Shown piece after piece: positions 34,371 through 42,319 of a DNA stretch of 64,000 nucleotides. Origin of the DNA: 34-65-8 sp046294735. Its GTDB lineage: Bacteria; Pseudomonadota; Alphaproteobacteria; Sphingomonadales; Sphingomonadaceae. A program made the translations under genes and the position numbers. The stretch covers positions 337,336-401,335 of the forward strand of contig JBKBKB010000003.1 of the NCBI GenBank assembly GCA_046294735.1. The letters are read 5' to 3'. Below the pieces are notes generated by a model that saw nothing but the letters and a program-made list of their open reading frames with translations, ran no database searches and was not told where the DNA came from. Each line of letters begins with the position of its first letter. Position 1 is the first letter of the stretch.

Positions 34371-34912
34371 GCCAGCCGCATCGCACGCCAAGGTCGCCAC
34401 AGCGCCGCGACGGCGGCGGGCAAGGCCGCGTCGGTTCCGCTGTCACGGCTGCGATAGAGGTGCGCGGCGAGCCGGAGTGCACCGTGGCGCAGCCCTTCGG
34501 GCAGGCCGATCCACTGGCTGGTGAGCCCAGCGAGATAGCGCACTTCGACCCGGCCTGCGGCACCTGGCCGGGTGACGCGGATCATGCCGATGCCGTTTGC
34601 AGCAATATCGAACTCGTAAGCGTCTCCCGCCAGCGGGAAAGCGGACCCTTCGGCGGGAAGGCCCAAAGCGTGGGTGATCGCGCTGACCGGGCGGGCCGAA
34701 AGGCGTTGCCACTCGGCCCTTACCGGCAGTACTTCGGAGCAGTTCTGGCTCAGTGGCATCGTGCCGGTGAATGCCTCGCAGGCCTCCAGCGCGCTGGCGA
34801 TAAGGCGCGCCAGCAGCGCGTCTTCGGCAGGCGTGCGGATGCCAAGCCAGTCTTTCAGTTCGGCAAGTGCATTCGTGCCGGGATCGGCGGGCGCAATAAT
34901 CGTGCGGCGCAT
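34367..34912 (-). CDS. Head-tail connector/adaptor (gp6-like)
   Basis: The 181-residue protein starts MRRTIIAPADPGTNALAELKDWLGI and continues TPAEDALLARLIASALEACEAFTGTM, the HK97 gp6-like connector pattern, with a C-terminal helix ending ALWRPWRAMRLA. Such proteins ring the portal and link head to tail. ATG 34912 is chosen since the frame upstream translates the capsid-terminator hairpin. The gene lies 106 bp after the capsid gene, the largest gap within the cluster, and that gap holds the hairpin. Confidence 0.85.
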   Translation of the reverse strand: MRRTIIAPADPGTNALAELKDWLGIRTPAEDALLARLIASALEACEAFTGTMPLSQNCSEVLPVRAEWQRLSARPVSAITHALGLPAEGSAFPLAGDAYEFDIAANGIGMIRVTRPGAAGRVEVRYLAGLTSQWIGLPEGLRHGALRLAAHLYRSRDSGTDAALPAAVAALWRPWRAMRLA

Positions 34913-34937
34913 TGGCTGCTCCGGTTGTAGAGGTGTG

Positions 34938-34984
34938 AAAAGGGCGCGCCCGCACCGGCAAGGGGGCAGCCGGTGCGGGCGCGC
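34938..34984 (-). terminator. Strong hairpin with U-run after the capsid gene (candidate partial terminator)
   Basis: Positions 34944-34959 and 34969-34984 form a perfect 16-bp GC-rich stem with a 9-base loop; on the minus-strand transcript it is followed by CC and then four U (34941-34938). It lies 35 bp past the capsid stop. It could act as a leaky terminator or a 3' stabiliser that raises capsid mRNA above that of the tail genes. Confidence 0.7.
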
Positions 34985-35018
34985 AGTGCTTCCCCGCAGG
35001 GAAGGAGCCGGGTAGGGT

Positions 35019-36164
35019 CTACGCTTCGACCCGCAGCAGCTTGATCGCGCTGGAATCGAGCACCTGCCCGCCCACGCGCCGGGTGGCGTAGAAGTGGACG
35101 AAGGGCTTGTTGGTGAAGGGATCGCGCAGGATTTGCGTCGCGCTGCGCTCTGCAATCAGGTAACCCGCGCGGAAGTTTCCGAAGGCGATCGGGGTCTCGC
35201 CGGCGGCAAGGTCGGGCATGTCCTCTGCTTCAATCACTGGGTAGCCGAGCAGGCGGTCGGGCTGACCCTCGACCAGGCCCGGCTGCCACAGGAACGCGCC
35301 GTCGGCGGTCTTGAGCTTGCGGACCATGGCGAGCGTGGCGGAGTTCATCACCCAGCTTGCCCCCTGTCGGTATCCGCCGCGCAGAGTGTGGACGATATCG
35401 AGCAGGGTATCCTCCGGCGCTGCGCTGAACCCGGTCGCATTGCCAGTGCCGATATACTGCACCGTGCCGAACGGGCGCGATCCGTCTGCGGTGGCTGCGA
35501 AAGGGGCGGAAAGGAACCCTTCCGGCTGGCCCACCCCGGTGCCATTGACGAACGCGGCCCCTTCGGCGCGGGCGAATTCGAGCGCGATTTCACTCGCCAG
35601 CCAGGATTCGAGGTCGAACCCGGCGTCGTCCAGCATGGCCTGGCTCGCTGCCGGATTGGCGTAGAGGTCGCCGCTCGGCGGGGCGATCTCGGCGAACTGG
35701 GGTGTGGCGGTCTCGGGGCGGGCGGCGGTCTCGCTGACCCAGCCCGAGGCGGTGCCGCCGGTCGTGACCAGCTTGCGGTAACCTGAGCTGCCGGTCTGCA
35801 CTACCTGGGCGATCGCCCGGATCGGGCTTATCTCGGTCAGTTCGCGGGCGATCAGGGCGTCGATTTCTCTGGGCACGGCATAGCCGCCATCGGCGGGCAC
35901 CGTGCCGCGAACCGACTTGATCTCGGCCGTTCTGCCGCGCCGCAGGTAGCCGTCGACAAAGCCCTTCACTTCCGGGCTGTCGGTGCTGCCACCAATCGCA
36001 GGGCGGTGGGCGGCGCGGGCAATCCGGTCGACCCGGGCCTTCACCTCGTCGACCTCGGTGCGCAGCGCGGTGACCTCGGCTTCGGTCTTGTCCTGCCGGG
36101 CGACAATGTCGAAGCTGGCTTCAACCGGGTCCATGACCGGCGCAGTAGGGGTAGCGGTATCCAT
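35019..36164 (-). CDS. Major capsid protein, HK97 family (gp5-like)
   Basis: This protein is about 381 residues long with an N-terminal scaffold-like coiled-coil (~10-50: VARQDKTEAEVTALRTEVDEVKARVDRI) and then the HK97 fold. It includes VPADGGYAVPREIDALIARELTEISPIRAIAQV, GGTASGWVSETAARPETATPQF and AAFVNGTGVGQPEGFLSA. The coiled-coil region is probably removed by the adjacent protease during maturation. Start: ATG 36164 sits 9 bases after AAAGG; ATG 36170 is two codons further upstream but only 3 bases from it. The downstream hairpin suggests high-level expression relative to tail genes. Confidence 0.92.
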   Translation of the reverse strand: MDTATPTAPVMDPVEASFDIVARQDKTEAEVTALRTEVDEVKARVDRIARAAHRPAIGGSTDSPEVKGFVDGYLRRGRTAEIKSVRGTVPADGGYAVPREIDALIARELTEISPIRAIAQVVQTGSSGYRKLVTTGGTASGWVSETAARPETATPQFAEIAPPSGDLYANPAASQAMLDDAGFDLESWLASEIALEFARAEGAAFVNGTGVGQPEGFLSAPFAATADGSRPFGTVQYIGTGNATGFSAAPEDTLLDIVHTLRGGYRQGASWVMNSATLAMVRKLKTADGAFLWQPGLVEGQPDRLLGYPVIEAEDMPDLAAGETPIAFGNFRAGYLIAERSATQILRDPFTNKPFVHFYATRRVGGQVLDSSAIKLLRVEA

Positions 36165-36234
36165 GGGCATTTACCTTTCGTGGGGGAGGGGGGGATCGTG
36201 CGGGGCAGCCAAAGCGCGACTGCGCGCCGGCCGG

Positions 36235-36672
36235 TCAGGCCGAAGCCAAAGGGCGCGGACGCGCCCCGCCCGGCGTTTGAGGGTCGTGAACACAATGCAC
36301 GCGCGCCGCGTGTTGCAGCGGGTGGGTGACGAGACTGACCTCGAACAGGTCGAGCGCCTCCAACACCCGCCCATGCGGCGTGTGGCGTGCGGAGCGGGCG
36401 CGGTAGCCGAAGCTGAGACCGCTAACCGTATAGGTTCGTAGCATCGCAGCGGCGAGGCTATCGGGGTTGTCAATCGAAGCGATTACCCGCAAGCCCCGGT
36501 GGTCCTCCCGCGCCTGCTCCACCCAGCCGATCCGTTGCTCGGGCCGGTGCTGCCAGCAGAGCGGGAGCGGCTCCGTTCGGGCGGCAAGTGTGGCAGCGAA
36601 GGCCCCGGGGCGGATCGTATCGCGCGCGCCGTCCGCCACATCGAACAGCGCGGCATATCCGGCGAGTCTCAT
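36235..36672 (-). CDS. Prohead serine protease, HK97 family (gp4-like)
   Basis: The 145-residue protein begins MRLAGYAALFDVADGARDTIRPGAFA and carries the catalytic His in PLCWQHRPEQRIG and Ser in YTVSGLSFGYRAR, the caudovirus prohead-protease layout. It cleaves the capsid N-terminal region during head maturation. It is somewhat short for the family, like RcGTA gp4. ATG 36672 overlaps the DUF6127 stop by four bases; 70 bp separate it from the capsid start. Confidence 0.9.
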   Translation of the reverse strand: MRLAGYAALFDVADGARDTIRPGAFAATLAARTEPLPLCWQHRPEQRIGWVEQAREDHRGLRVIASIDNPDSLAAAMLRTYTVSGLSFGYRARSARHTPHGRVLEALDLFEVSLVTHPLQHAARVHCVHDPQTPGGARPRPLASA

Positions 36673-36977
36673 TTCAGCAGCCCCGGCATCCCGAGCCGCA
36701 CCGCGATCCCGACCAACAGCAGGGCGAGCGCCCCGCGCACCAGCCAGTCGACCGCCGCCTTCCACGCGCTGGCCTTGGCCTGACGCCAGGCGGAGAGCAG
36801 TTCGCGCAGTTCATCGATATCGTCCTGTGCACCTTCGTCGCCGAGGCCGAGCCGGGCGAGCGCGCGCGCCGCGCCGACTTCGCTCGATTCCTCCACGATG
36901 GCGCGCAGGGTGACGAGGTCGCTGCCTTCCGTATCCGCCTGTGCAATCAGGCGGGCGAGCATGTCTTCGCGGGTCAT
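36669..36977 (-). CDS. DUF6127 small protein with C-terminal membrane segment (gp3.5-like)
   Basis: The 102-residue protein begins MTREDMLARLIAQADTEGSDLVTLRAIVEESSEVGAARAL and ends with a hydrophobic helix (WLVRGALALLLVGIAVRLGM). The N-terminus matches the DUF6127 family found between portal and protease in alphaproteobacterial GTAs (RcGTA orf3.5). Its function is unknown; the helix could anchor prohead assembly to the membrane. It overlaps the portal and protease genes by four bases on either side. Confidence 0.78.
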   Translation of the reverse strand: MTREDMLARLIAQADTEGSDLVTLRAIVEESSEVGAARALARLGLGDEGAQDDIDELRELLSAWRQAKASAWKAAVDWLVRGALALLLVGIAVRLGMPGLLK

Positions 36978-38137
36978 GGTGTGTCTCCTTCAGGGGCGAG
37001 GCCGAGCAGTTCGCGCTTCTCCGCGTTGCTCAGAAAATCGGCGGCACTCACCTGCGCCCACAACCGCTCGCGGTCTTCTGACAGGGCGGGAATGCGGTCG
37101 AAATCGACCGTGAGGCGCGCATCGGGGAACCACGCCGCCAGCCCCTCGACGAGGCCGGCGTAGATCTTCCCCGCCAGCGGCAGCAGGGTGAGCCGCCACA
37201 GCGCGCGGCTGGCCTCGCGGTAATTGGCGTAGGTGTTGTCTCCCGGCAGCCCGAGCAGCATCGGCGGCACGCCAAACGCCAGCGCAATGTCGCGCGCGGC
37301 GGCGGCCTTCAGCGTGGCGAAATCCATATCGGCAGGAGACAGGGCCACCTGCTGCCACTTGAGGCCGCCTTCGAGCAGCATCGGCCGCCCGGCATTGCCC
37401 TGCCCCTGGTAAGCGAGCGCGAGTTCGGCCTTCAGCCGCTCGAATTGCTCGCCCGTCAGCCCGGCGCCGTCGCCCGGGTCATAGCTCAGCGCGCCGGAAG
37501 GCCGCGCCGCGTTGGCAAGCAGGGCGCGGTTCCACTCGCTTGCCGCGTTGTGGATCGCTATGGCCTGCGCAGCGGCGGTTAGCTGGCCTGCGCCATAGTG
37601 GTCATCCGCCGGATGGAAACTGCGGATGTGGATCAGTTCGGGCCAGCCGGCTTCGTCCTCCAGCGGAATCTCCAGCGTCCGCCCGGCCAGGGCGTAGCGA
37701 TAGGCGCAAGGCCACCCGTCCGGACCGGCTGTGACACTGACCCGCTCTGGCCGCAGGGCATAAAGCTCGACCGGCTGGCCCGCCCCGTCCTTGACCACCT
37801 GGATATAGGCATTGCCATGCAGCATCAGATGCGCCGCCACGGTCTCGACCAGCGACTGGCCCGCGCTGGTCGCGCCGATCAGGCTGGTAAGCATTGGGTC
37901 GGCGGGGAGCAGCGGCGCGCTACCTACGCCCTCCGCCACGATCCGCACGGCGCGCTGGGCGACGGGGTTGTCGCAGAACCCCTCGTGCACGCAGCGGGTA
38001 TATTCGAACGGGCGCGGACCGGAAGGCGAATCCGCGTCGAACGCGAGCGCCCAAGGCGAGACAAATCCGCGCGCGATAGGCACGCGTGGCCCGCCCCCGC
38101 CCTTGAGGGCGGAGGTGATCGTGGTGAGGAAGGACAT
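36974..38137 (-). CDS. Portal protein, HK97 family (gp3-like)
   Basis: The 387-residue protein has portal features: NPVAQRAVRIVAEGVGSAPL, AHLMLHGNAYIQVVKDGAGQPVELYALRPERV, IHIRSFHPADDHYGAGQLTAAAQAI and FGVPPMLLGLPGDNTYANYREASRALWR. The dodecameric portal is the DNA entry channel and docking site for the terminase. GGAGAAA precedes ATG 38137. It starts 93 bp after terL; an imperfect hairpin with a U-run lies in that gap. Confidence 0.94.
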   Translation of the reverse strand: MSFLTTITSALKGGGGPRVPIARGFVSPWALAFDADSPSGPRPFEYTRCVHEGFCDNPVAQRAVRIVAEGVGSAPLLPADPMLTSLIGATSAGQSLVETVAAHLMLHGNAYIQVVKDGAGQPVELYALRPERVSVTAGPDGWPCAYRYALAGRTLEIPLEDEAGWPELIHIRSFHPADDHYGAGQLTAAAQAIAIHNAASEWNRALLANAARPSGALSYDPGDGAGLTGEQFERLKAELALAYQGQGNAGRPMLLEGGLKWQQVALSPADMDFATLKAAAARDIALAFGVPPMLLGLPGDNTYANYREASRALWRLTLLPLAGKIYAGLVEGLAAWFPDARLTVDFDRIPALSEDRERLWAQVSAADFLSNAEKRELLGLAPEGDTP

Positions 38138-38148
38138 GGGTTTCTCCG

Positions 38149-38178
38149 AAAAATCCCTCGCCCCTTGCGGGACAGGGA
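38149..38178 (-). terminator. Imperfect hairpin with U-run between terL and portal (possible attenuator)
   Basis: On the transcript CCCU and AGGG close an inner CCC-GCAA-GGG hairpin, followed directly by AUUUUU. The stem is short with an internal loop, so it could only be a weak attenuator. Its position ten bases before the portal ribosome site suggests either modest termination or translational control. Confidence 0.3.
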
Positions 38179-38230
38179 GGAACCGTGGACAAAGTCCGGC
38201 GCTTGCGCTGGGGAAAGGGCTTCGATGCGC

Positions 38231-39574
38231 TTAGAACGTGAGCACTCTTGGCCCGGCCGTTCGCCCCAGCATCAACTCACTTAGTGCCCACACCAGCGCA
38301 TCCGCCCGGTCCGGCGAGCGGCCCGGCCCCTCGTAACCGCCCCCGGCCATCAGACCGCATAGTTCGTCCTCCAACTTCGGGAACGTGCCTGCGTGCTTCA
38401 CGCGGCCCGCTTCGTAGAGCGCGGCGACGGGTTCGGCGCGGGCGACTTTGCCCTTGCTCGCGTGGACCAGTTTCAGGGGCAGCGACAGGTCGGCAGCGCG
38501 CAGGACGCTGGCGACCATGGCCCCGCCCTGGTTCGCCTCGGCCACGACCCGGTCGGTCTGCCATTCCTGCGCGGCACGCGCCACCGCCCGGGCCCAGCGT
38601 TCGGGGCTGGCCTGCTCGACCGAGGCATCGGCGAGGACATGGGCGAGACCGTCCTCCCCTAGCGCCACGACCACGATCCCGCAGGCGTCACCGCTCGCCG
38701 AGGCAGGCGGATCGACACCGATCACGGTGCGGCACGTATCTGTCGGCCCTGAAGCGATGCGGCATGATTCCAGCAGCGCCCGGCTCCATAGCGCGCCTTC
38801 GATCTCCTCCAGCAGTTCGCCGTCAAGCTCCTGCCGCCCGAGCGCAGTGCCGCCATATTCGGCACGGACCCGATCGAGGAACGCGCGGGGCAGGTTGCGG
38901 GCATTGGCCTCGCTTTTCCCCCCGCTCACGACCACGCCGTCCCGCGCCAGCAGCCGCTTTACCAGCGGCACCGCGCGCGGGGTGGTGGTGGCGGTAATGC
39001 GGGGGTCGAGGCCGAGTCGGAGGCCCAGTTCGAGGTTGTCCCACGCGGCCATGGCGCGGCCGCCGCTATTGTCCCACTTGGCGACTTCGTCGCACCAGGC
39101 GTGGCTGTGCTGGGCTCCGCGCAGGCTGTCGGGCTCAGCGGCAGAATAAATACGTGCCTCGGCCCCGTTGTTCCAGCGCAGCAGGCCGCGCGAAGGCTCG
39201 AACCGGGGGCGCTGCGCGGGCGCGGCAATGGCGAGCAGACCGCTCGGCCCCTCCACCATTACCCGCCGCACTTCGCCCAGGCTGGCGCCGACCAGCGCGA
39301 TCCGGGCGGCGCGATCGCGCCGGGCAATCTCGCGCACCCATTCGGCCCCGGCGCGGGTCTTGCCGAAGCCGCGCCCGGCCATCACCAGCCAGCAATGCCA
39401 GATGCCTGGCGGTGGCAGCTGGCCTGCGTGGGCCTGATAGTGCCAGTGCCGGGGTAGTGCGGTGCGCTGGCGTTCGTTCATGGCGGGAATGACCGTGGGC
39501 CACGGATCCTCCGCCTGATTGACGAGCCATTTGCGCCGTCTAACCGCGTTGGTTTCCTCCTGCGTGTTCGTCAT
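38231..39574 (-). CDS. Terminase large subunit (gp2-like)
   Basis: The 447-residue protein has the ATPase P-loop AGRGFGKTRAG (GRGFGKT at 67-73), Walker B HAWCDEVA (Asp162-Glu163) and the RNase H-like nuclease half with VIGVDPPAS, VVAEANQGGAMV and the C-terminal SPDRADALVWAL. It packages DNA into the prohead; GTA terminases package host DNA by headful cutting. The start ATG 39574 (GTG 39577 also possible) lies 35 bases inside the upstream small-terminase gene, so the two are coupled. Confidence 0.95.
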   Translation of the reverse strand: MTNTQEETNAVRRRKWLVNQAEDPWPTVIPAMNERQRTALPRHWHYQAHAGQLPPPGIWHCWLVMAGRGFGKTRAGAEWVREIARRDRAARIALVGASLGEVRRVMVEGPSGLLAIAAPAQRPRFEPSRGLLRWNNGAEARIYSAAEPDSLRGAQHSHAWCDEVAKWDNSGGRAMAAWDNLELGLRLGLDPRITATTTPRAVPLVKRLLARDGVVVSGGKSEANARNLPRAFLDRVRAEYGGTALGRQELDGELLEEIEGALWSRALLESCRIASGPTDTCRTVIGVDPPASASGDACGIVVVALGEDGLAHVLADASVEQASPERWARAVARAAQEWQTDRVVAEANQGGAMVASVLRAADLSLPLKLVHASKGKVARAEPVAALYEAGRVKHAGTFPKLEDELCGLMAGGGYEGPGRSPDRADALVWALSELMLGRTAGPRVLTF

Positions 39575-40172
39575 CACCGGTCTCGTCCCGTCCGGCCAGG
39601 CTGCGCTGGCGCATTTCGTCGATCAGCGCATCGATTGAATCGAGCACTGCCTGTTCGTCTTCCTCACCCTGCGAGGCGCGCTCGCGGGCGACCGTGTCGC
39701 GGTGCGCGGCGAGCAGGCGCAGCGCGTTCGCCACGTCCATCTTGCGCGGCGGATCGGGGTCACGCAGGTAGCCGAGCACCTCCATCTCAAGGTGTTCGTA
39801 TCCCTCCAGCAGGGCGGCGAGCCAGCGTTCGGCAAAGGCCCGGTCCTCGCGCCGCAGGGCATAGGCCTTGCCCGGCTGCACCCCGGCGCGGCTGGCTGCA
39901 GCGCTGACGTTGGAGGTTTCGGCCAGTGCGGCCAGAAACGGGGCCTGCCAGTCATCGCTGGCAGCCGCAGCTTTGCGCCGTACCGGCCGGCCGGAGCTGG
40001 CCACGGCTTCGTCCCACTGTCGGGCGAAGGTGGGGTGGGTCTTGCGGCGGGCATGGGGCGTGCTGCGGTCGATCTTGAGCCGTCTGGCGGCGGCGACCGG
40101 CCCCTCGCCATCGCGCAGACCGGCAAGGAAGGCTACCTCCCAATCCCTGCGGGCGTGCTTCTTTCGTGCCAT
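39540..40172 (-). CDS. Candidate small terminase / DNA-binding protein with tandem HTH (gp1 position)
   Basis: The 210-residue protein contains two related blocks. The first is DWEVAFLAGLRDGEGPVAAARRLKIDRSTPHARRKTHPTFARQWDEAV (~10-57), interrupted before the second, DWQAPFLAALAETSNVSAAASRAGVQPGKAYALRREDRAFAERW (~73-116). Each looks like a helix-turn-helix of the phage terminase small-subunit type. The C-terminal half is helical and acidic (oligomerisation). It is the first gene of the cluster and overlaps terL. ATG 40172 gives MARKKHARRDWE. RcGTA gp1 occupies the same place. Long motif listings here are split at non-conserved residues; DNA specificity is unknown. Confidence 0.75.
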   Translation of the reverse strand: MARKKHARRDWEVAFLAGLRDGEGPVAAARRLKIDRSTPHARRKTHPTFARQWDEAVASSGRPVRRKAAAASDDWQAPFLAALAETSNVSAAASRAGVQPGKAYALRREDRAFAERWLAALLEGYEHLEMEVLGYLRDPDPPRKMDVANALRLLAAHRDTVARERASQGEEDEQAVLDSIDALIDEMRQRSLAGRDETGDDEHAGGNQRG

Positions 40173-40284
40173 GGTGCGATCCTGTGCCGATTGGTGGTGC
40201 AAGCGACAGGCCGGAACGCAAACCGGGCGGCGCTGCATGGTGCAGGGCCGCCCGGGTCGAATCGGTTTATCGCGATGTTCCGCT

Positions 40285-40313
40285 TCTCTAACCGGATAGC
40301 GTGACGATGTCAA
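40285..40313 (-). promoter_or_regulatory. Possible promoter of the GTA cluster
   Basis: On the minus strand TTGACA (40313-40308) and TAGAGA (40290-40285) are 17 bp apart, about 112 bp before the first gene. The -35 is perfect and the -10 partial. The remainder of 40173-40423 has a TTAACC half-site (near 40331) but no gene; activator sites cannot be assigned. Confidence 0.4.
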
Positions 40314-40423
40314 CAATAAAGTGCCATATAGGTTAATTTTGTTGGGGCAGGCGGCGGATTGCGCGGATTTCCGGCCTGTTATAGGAAGGGCCCCAGCCCA
40401 ACCCCCGGAACCCTTCCCCTGCC

Positions 40424-41080
40424 ATGATGAACCTGCTGCGCGGTCTCTACGACTGGACCATGGACAAGGCCGCCCACCCGCACGCGGTCGGGTGGCTCGC
40501 GCTGTTTTCGTTCATGGAAGCCAGTTTCTTCCCCATCCCGCCGCATCCCCTGCTGGGGCTGATGTGTCTGGCAGAGCCGAAGAAGGCGATTCGTTTTGCC
40601 GCCATCTGCACCGCCGCATCGGTCATGGGCGGACTGTTTGGCTATCTGATCGGCTATGGCCTCTATGACGTGATCGGGGCGCAGATCCTCAGCCTGCTCG
40701 GCCTGACCGAGCAATTCCCCAAGGCTGCCTGCTACCTGCGCGAATATGACTGGGAAGCGATCGTGATCGCCGGGGCGACCCCGCTGCCGTTCAAGCTGCT
40801 GACCATTACTGCCGGGTTCATCCACATGGACCTGCTCACCTTCACCTGGGCCAGCATTGCCGGCCGGGCGCTGATCTTCATGGTCGTCGGCACCCTGTTC
40901 CGCGTGTTTGGTGCCCCGATCAAGCGGGTGATCGACGAATACCTGGGCACCGTGACCACGCTGTTCGTGGTGCTGGTGGTCGGCGGCTTCATCGCGATCA
41001 GCCAATTCGGCGGCAGCGAAGACGGCGGCCCGGCGAACAAGTGCGACACTGCGACAATGGAATCGCTCGGCCTGCGGTGA
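40424..41080 (+). CDS. DedA/YqaA-type (VTT domain) membrane protein
   Basis: The 218-residue protein has about five hydrophobic segments. It has the VTT/SNARE-associated Golgi motif region (EASFFPIPPHPLLGLM, GYLIGYGLYDVIG) and GATPLPFKLLTITAGFIHM, typical of YqaA-like members. DedA proteins support membrane homeostasis, probably as lipid-carrier flippases driven by ion gradients. Start is ATG 40424 or 40427 (MMN). It faces the GTA cluster divergently and converges on spt, which begins the sphingolipid pair 7 bp away; co-function with it is only a guess. Confidence 0.85.
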   Translation: MMNLLRGLYDWTMDKAAHPHAVGWLALFSFMEASFFPIPPHPLLGLMCLAEPKKAIRFAAICTAASVMGGLFGYLIGYGLYDVIGAQILSLLGLTEQFPKAACYLREYDWEAIVIAGATPLPFKLLTITAGFIHMDLLTFTWASIAGRALIFMVVGTLFRVFGAPIKRVIDEYLGTVTTLFVVLVVGGFIAISQFGGSEDGGPANKCDTATMESLGLR

Positions 41081-41087
41081 ACGGTGC

Positions 41088-42311
41088 CTAGATGATCCCG
41101 GTCGCCGTGCCCGCGCGTTCGAACATCGCAAGGATGGTCTCAACCTGATCGCTGGTGTGTTCGGCGCAGAGCGAGCAGCGCAGCAGGGTCATGCCTGCCG
41201 GGGTTGCCGGCGGACGGGCGAGGTTCACGTAGAGCCCTTCTTTCAGCAGCGCTTCCCACATCGCCGAGCCACGTTCGAGGTCGGGCATGACCACCGCGAT
41301 GATCGCGCTCTGCGGTTCCTCGGTTCCGAGTTGGAAGCCCAGGCCGCGCAGGCCCGCATGGAGCGTGCGAGAGTTCTCCCACAGGTGCGCACGCTTGTTG
41401 CCGCCGTGCATCAGTTTGCGGATGGAGGTTGCGCTTGAGGCCATAACCGCCGGTGGCAGGGCGGCGGTGAATACATAGGGGCGGCAGACCAGCCGCATGA
41501 TTTCGAACTTGGGATGGTTGGAAACGCAGAAACCGCCGACCGTGCCCACGCTCTTGGAGAAGGTCCCGATCACGAAGTCGACATCGTCGATGCACCCGGT
41601 CGCTTCGCACACCCCGCGGCCGTTCTCGCCGATGAAGCCCATCGAGTGGGCCTCGTCGACCAGCACCATTGCGCCATGGCTCTTGGCGACGGCGACCATC
41701 TCCTTGAGCGGGGCAACATCGCCCAGCATCGAATAGACGCCCTCCAACACCACCAGCTTGCCTGCGCCTGCTGGAATGCGGCCGAGCCGCTTGTCCATTG
41801 CACTGATATCGTTGTGCTTGAACGGCACGACCTCGGCCTTGCCCATCGCGCAGCCATCCCAGATGCTGGCATGGCTGTCGATGTCGAGCACGATGTAGTC
41901 GCCCTTGCCGGCGATCGTGGAAATGATCCCGAGATTGGCCTGGTACCCGGTCGAGAACACCATGGCATGGTCCATGGCGTAAAACTCCTTGAGCGCCTCC
42001 TCCACGTCCCGGTGATGGGCAAAGGTCCCGTTGAGCACCCGGCTCCCGGTGGTGCCCGCACCGAACTCGTCGTAAGCCTGCTTGCCCGCGGCGATCACGT
42101 CGTCGTCGAAGGTCATGCCCATGTAGTTGTAGGTGCCAAGCAGGATCGTCTCGCGCCCGTTGCAGATCGCCCTGGTGGGGGAGAGCACTTTCTCCATCAC
42201 CAGACTGAAAGGATCCTCCCGACCGTCGGCCAGCAGCCCCTCGCGCATAGCGATGAGGTCGTCGAACTTGGAAAACAGGTCGCCACCGGTCACGGCCATG
42301 GTCTCGCTCAT
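41088..42311 (-). CDS. spt: Serine palmitoyltransferase
   Basis: The 407-residue alpha-oxoamine synthase has FGAGTTGSRVLNGT, FSTGYQANLG, DSHASIWDGC, LVDEAHSMGFIGENGRG and the PLP lysine Lys253 in TFSKSVGTVGGF. The sequence follows the soluble homodimeric SPT of Sphingomonas (MSETMAVTGGDLFSKFDDL). It condenses serine with an acyl thioester to give 3-ketosphinganine, the first step of sphingolipid synthesis; the sphingolipids replace LPS in this bacterial group. The upstream acp gene, 8 bp away on the same strand, probably encodes its acyl donor. KBL/AONS enzymes are the less likely alternative. Confidence 0.92.
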   Translation of the reverse strand: MSETMAVTGGDLFSKFDDLIAMREGLLADGREDPFSLVMEKVLSPTRAICNGRETILLGTYNYMGMTFDDDVIAAGKQAYDEFGAGTTGSRVLNGTFAHHRDVEEALKEFYAMDHAMVFSTGYQANLGIISTIAGKGDYIVLDIDSHASIWDGCAMGKAEVVPFKHNDISAMDKRLGRIPAGAGKLVVLEGVYSMLGDVAPLKEMVAVAKSHGAMVLVDEAHSMGFIGENGRGVCEATGCIDDVDFVIGTFSKSVGTVGGFCVSNHPKFEIMRLVCRPYVFTAALPPAVMASSATSIRKLMHGGNKRAHLWENSRTLHAGLRGLGFQLGTEEPQSAIIAVVMPDLERGSAMWEALLKEGLYVNLARPPATPAGMTLLRCSLCAEHTSDQVETILAMFERAGTATGII

Positions 42312-42319
42312 GGTGCTTC

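Larger units (their letters stand above)
26021..40172 (-). mobile_element. Gene transfer agent (GTA)-like head-tail cluster, domesticated prophage
   Basis: Seventeen minus-strand genes in about 14.2 kb follow the order of the Rhodobacter capsulatus GTA, gene 1 to gene 15, with a DUF2793 gene added at the distal end. Many neighbours overlap by ATGA. All frames are intact. There is no integrase, excisionase, repressor, replication, holin, endolysin or tRNA/att site, and codon and GC use look like the flanking chromosome. These are the expected marks of a vertically maintained GTA rather than a recent prophage. Particle production is inferred, not shown. Lysis and regulatory genes (GafA/GafYZ type) would be elsewhere. 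Confidence 0.85.

Noticed and set aside
26021..40172. Recently integrated active prophage
   Set aside because: No integrase, att duplication, lysis, replication or repressor gene, and host-like composition; GTA is the better fit.
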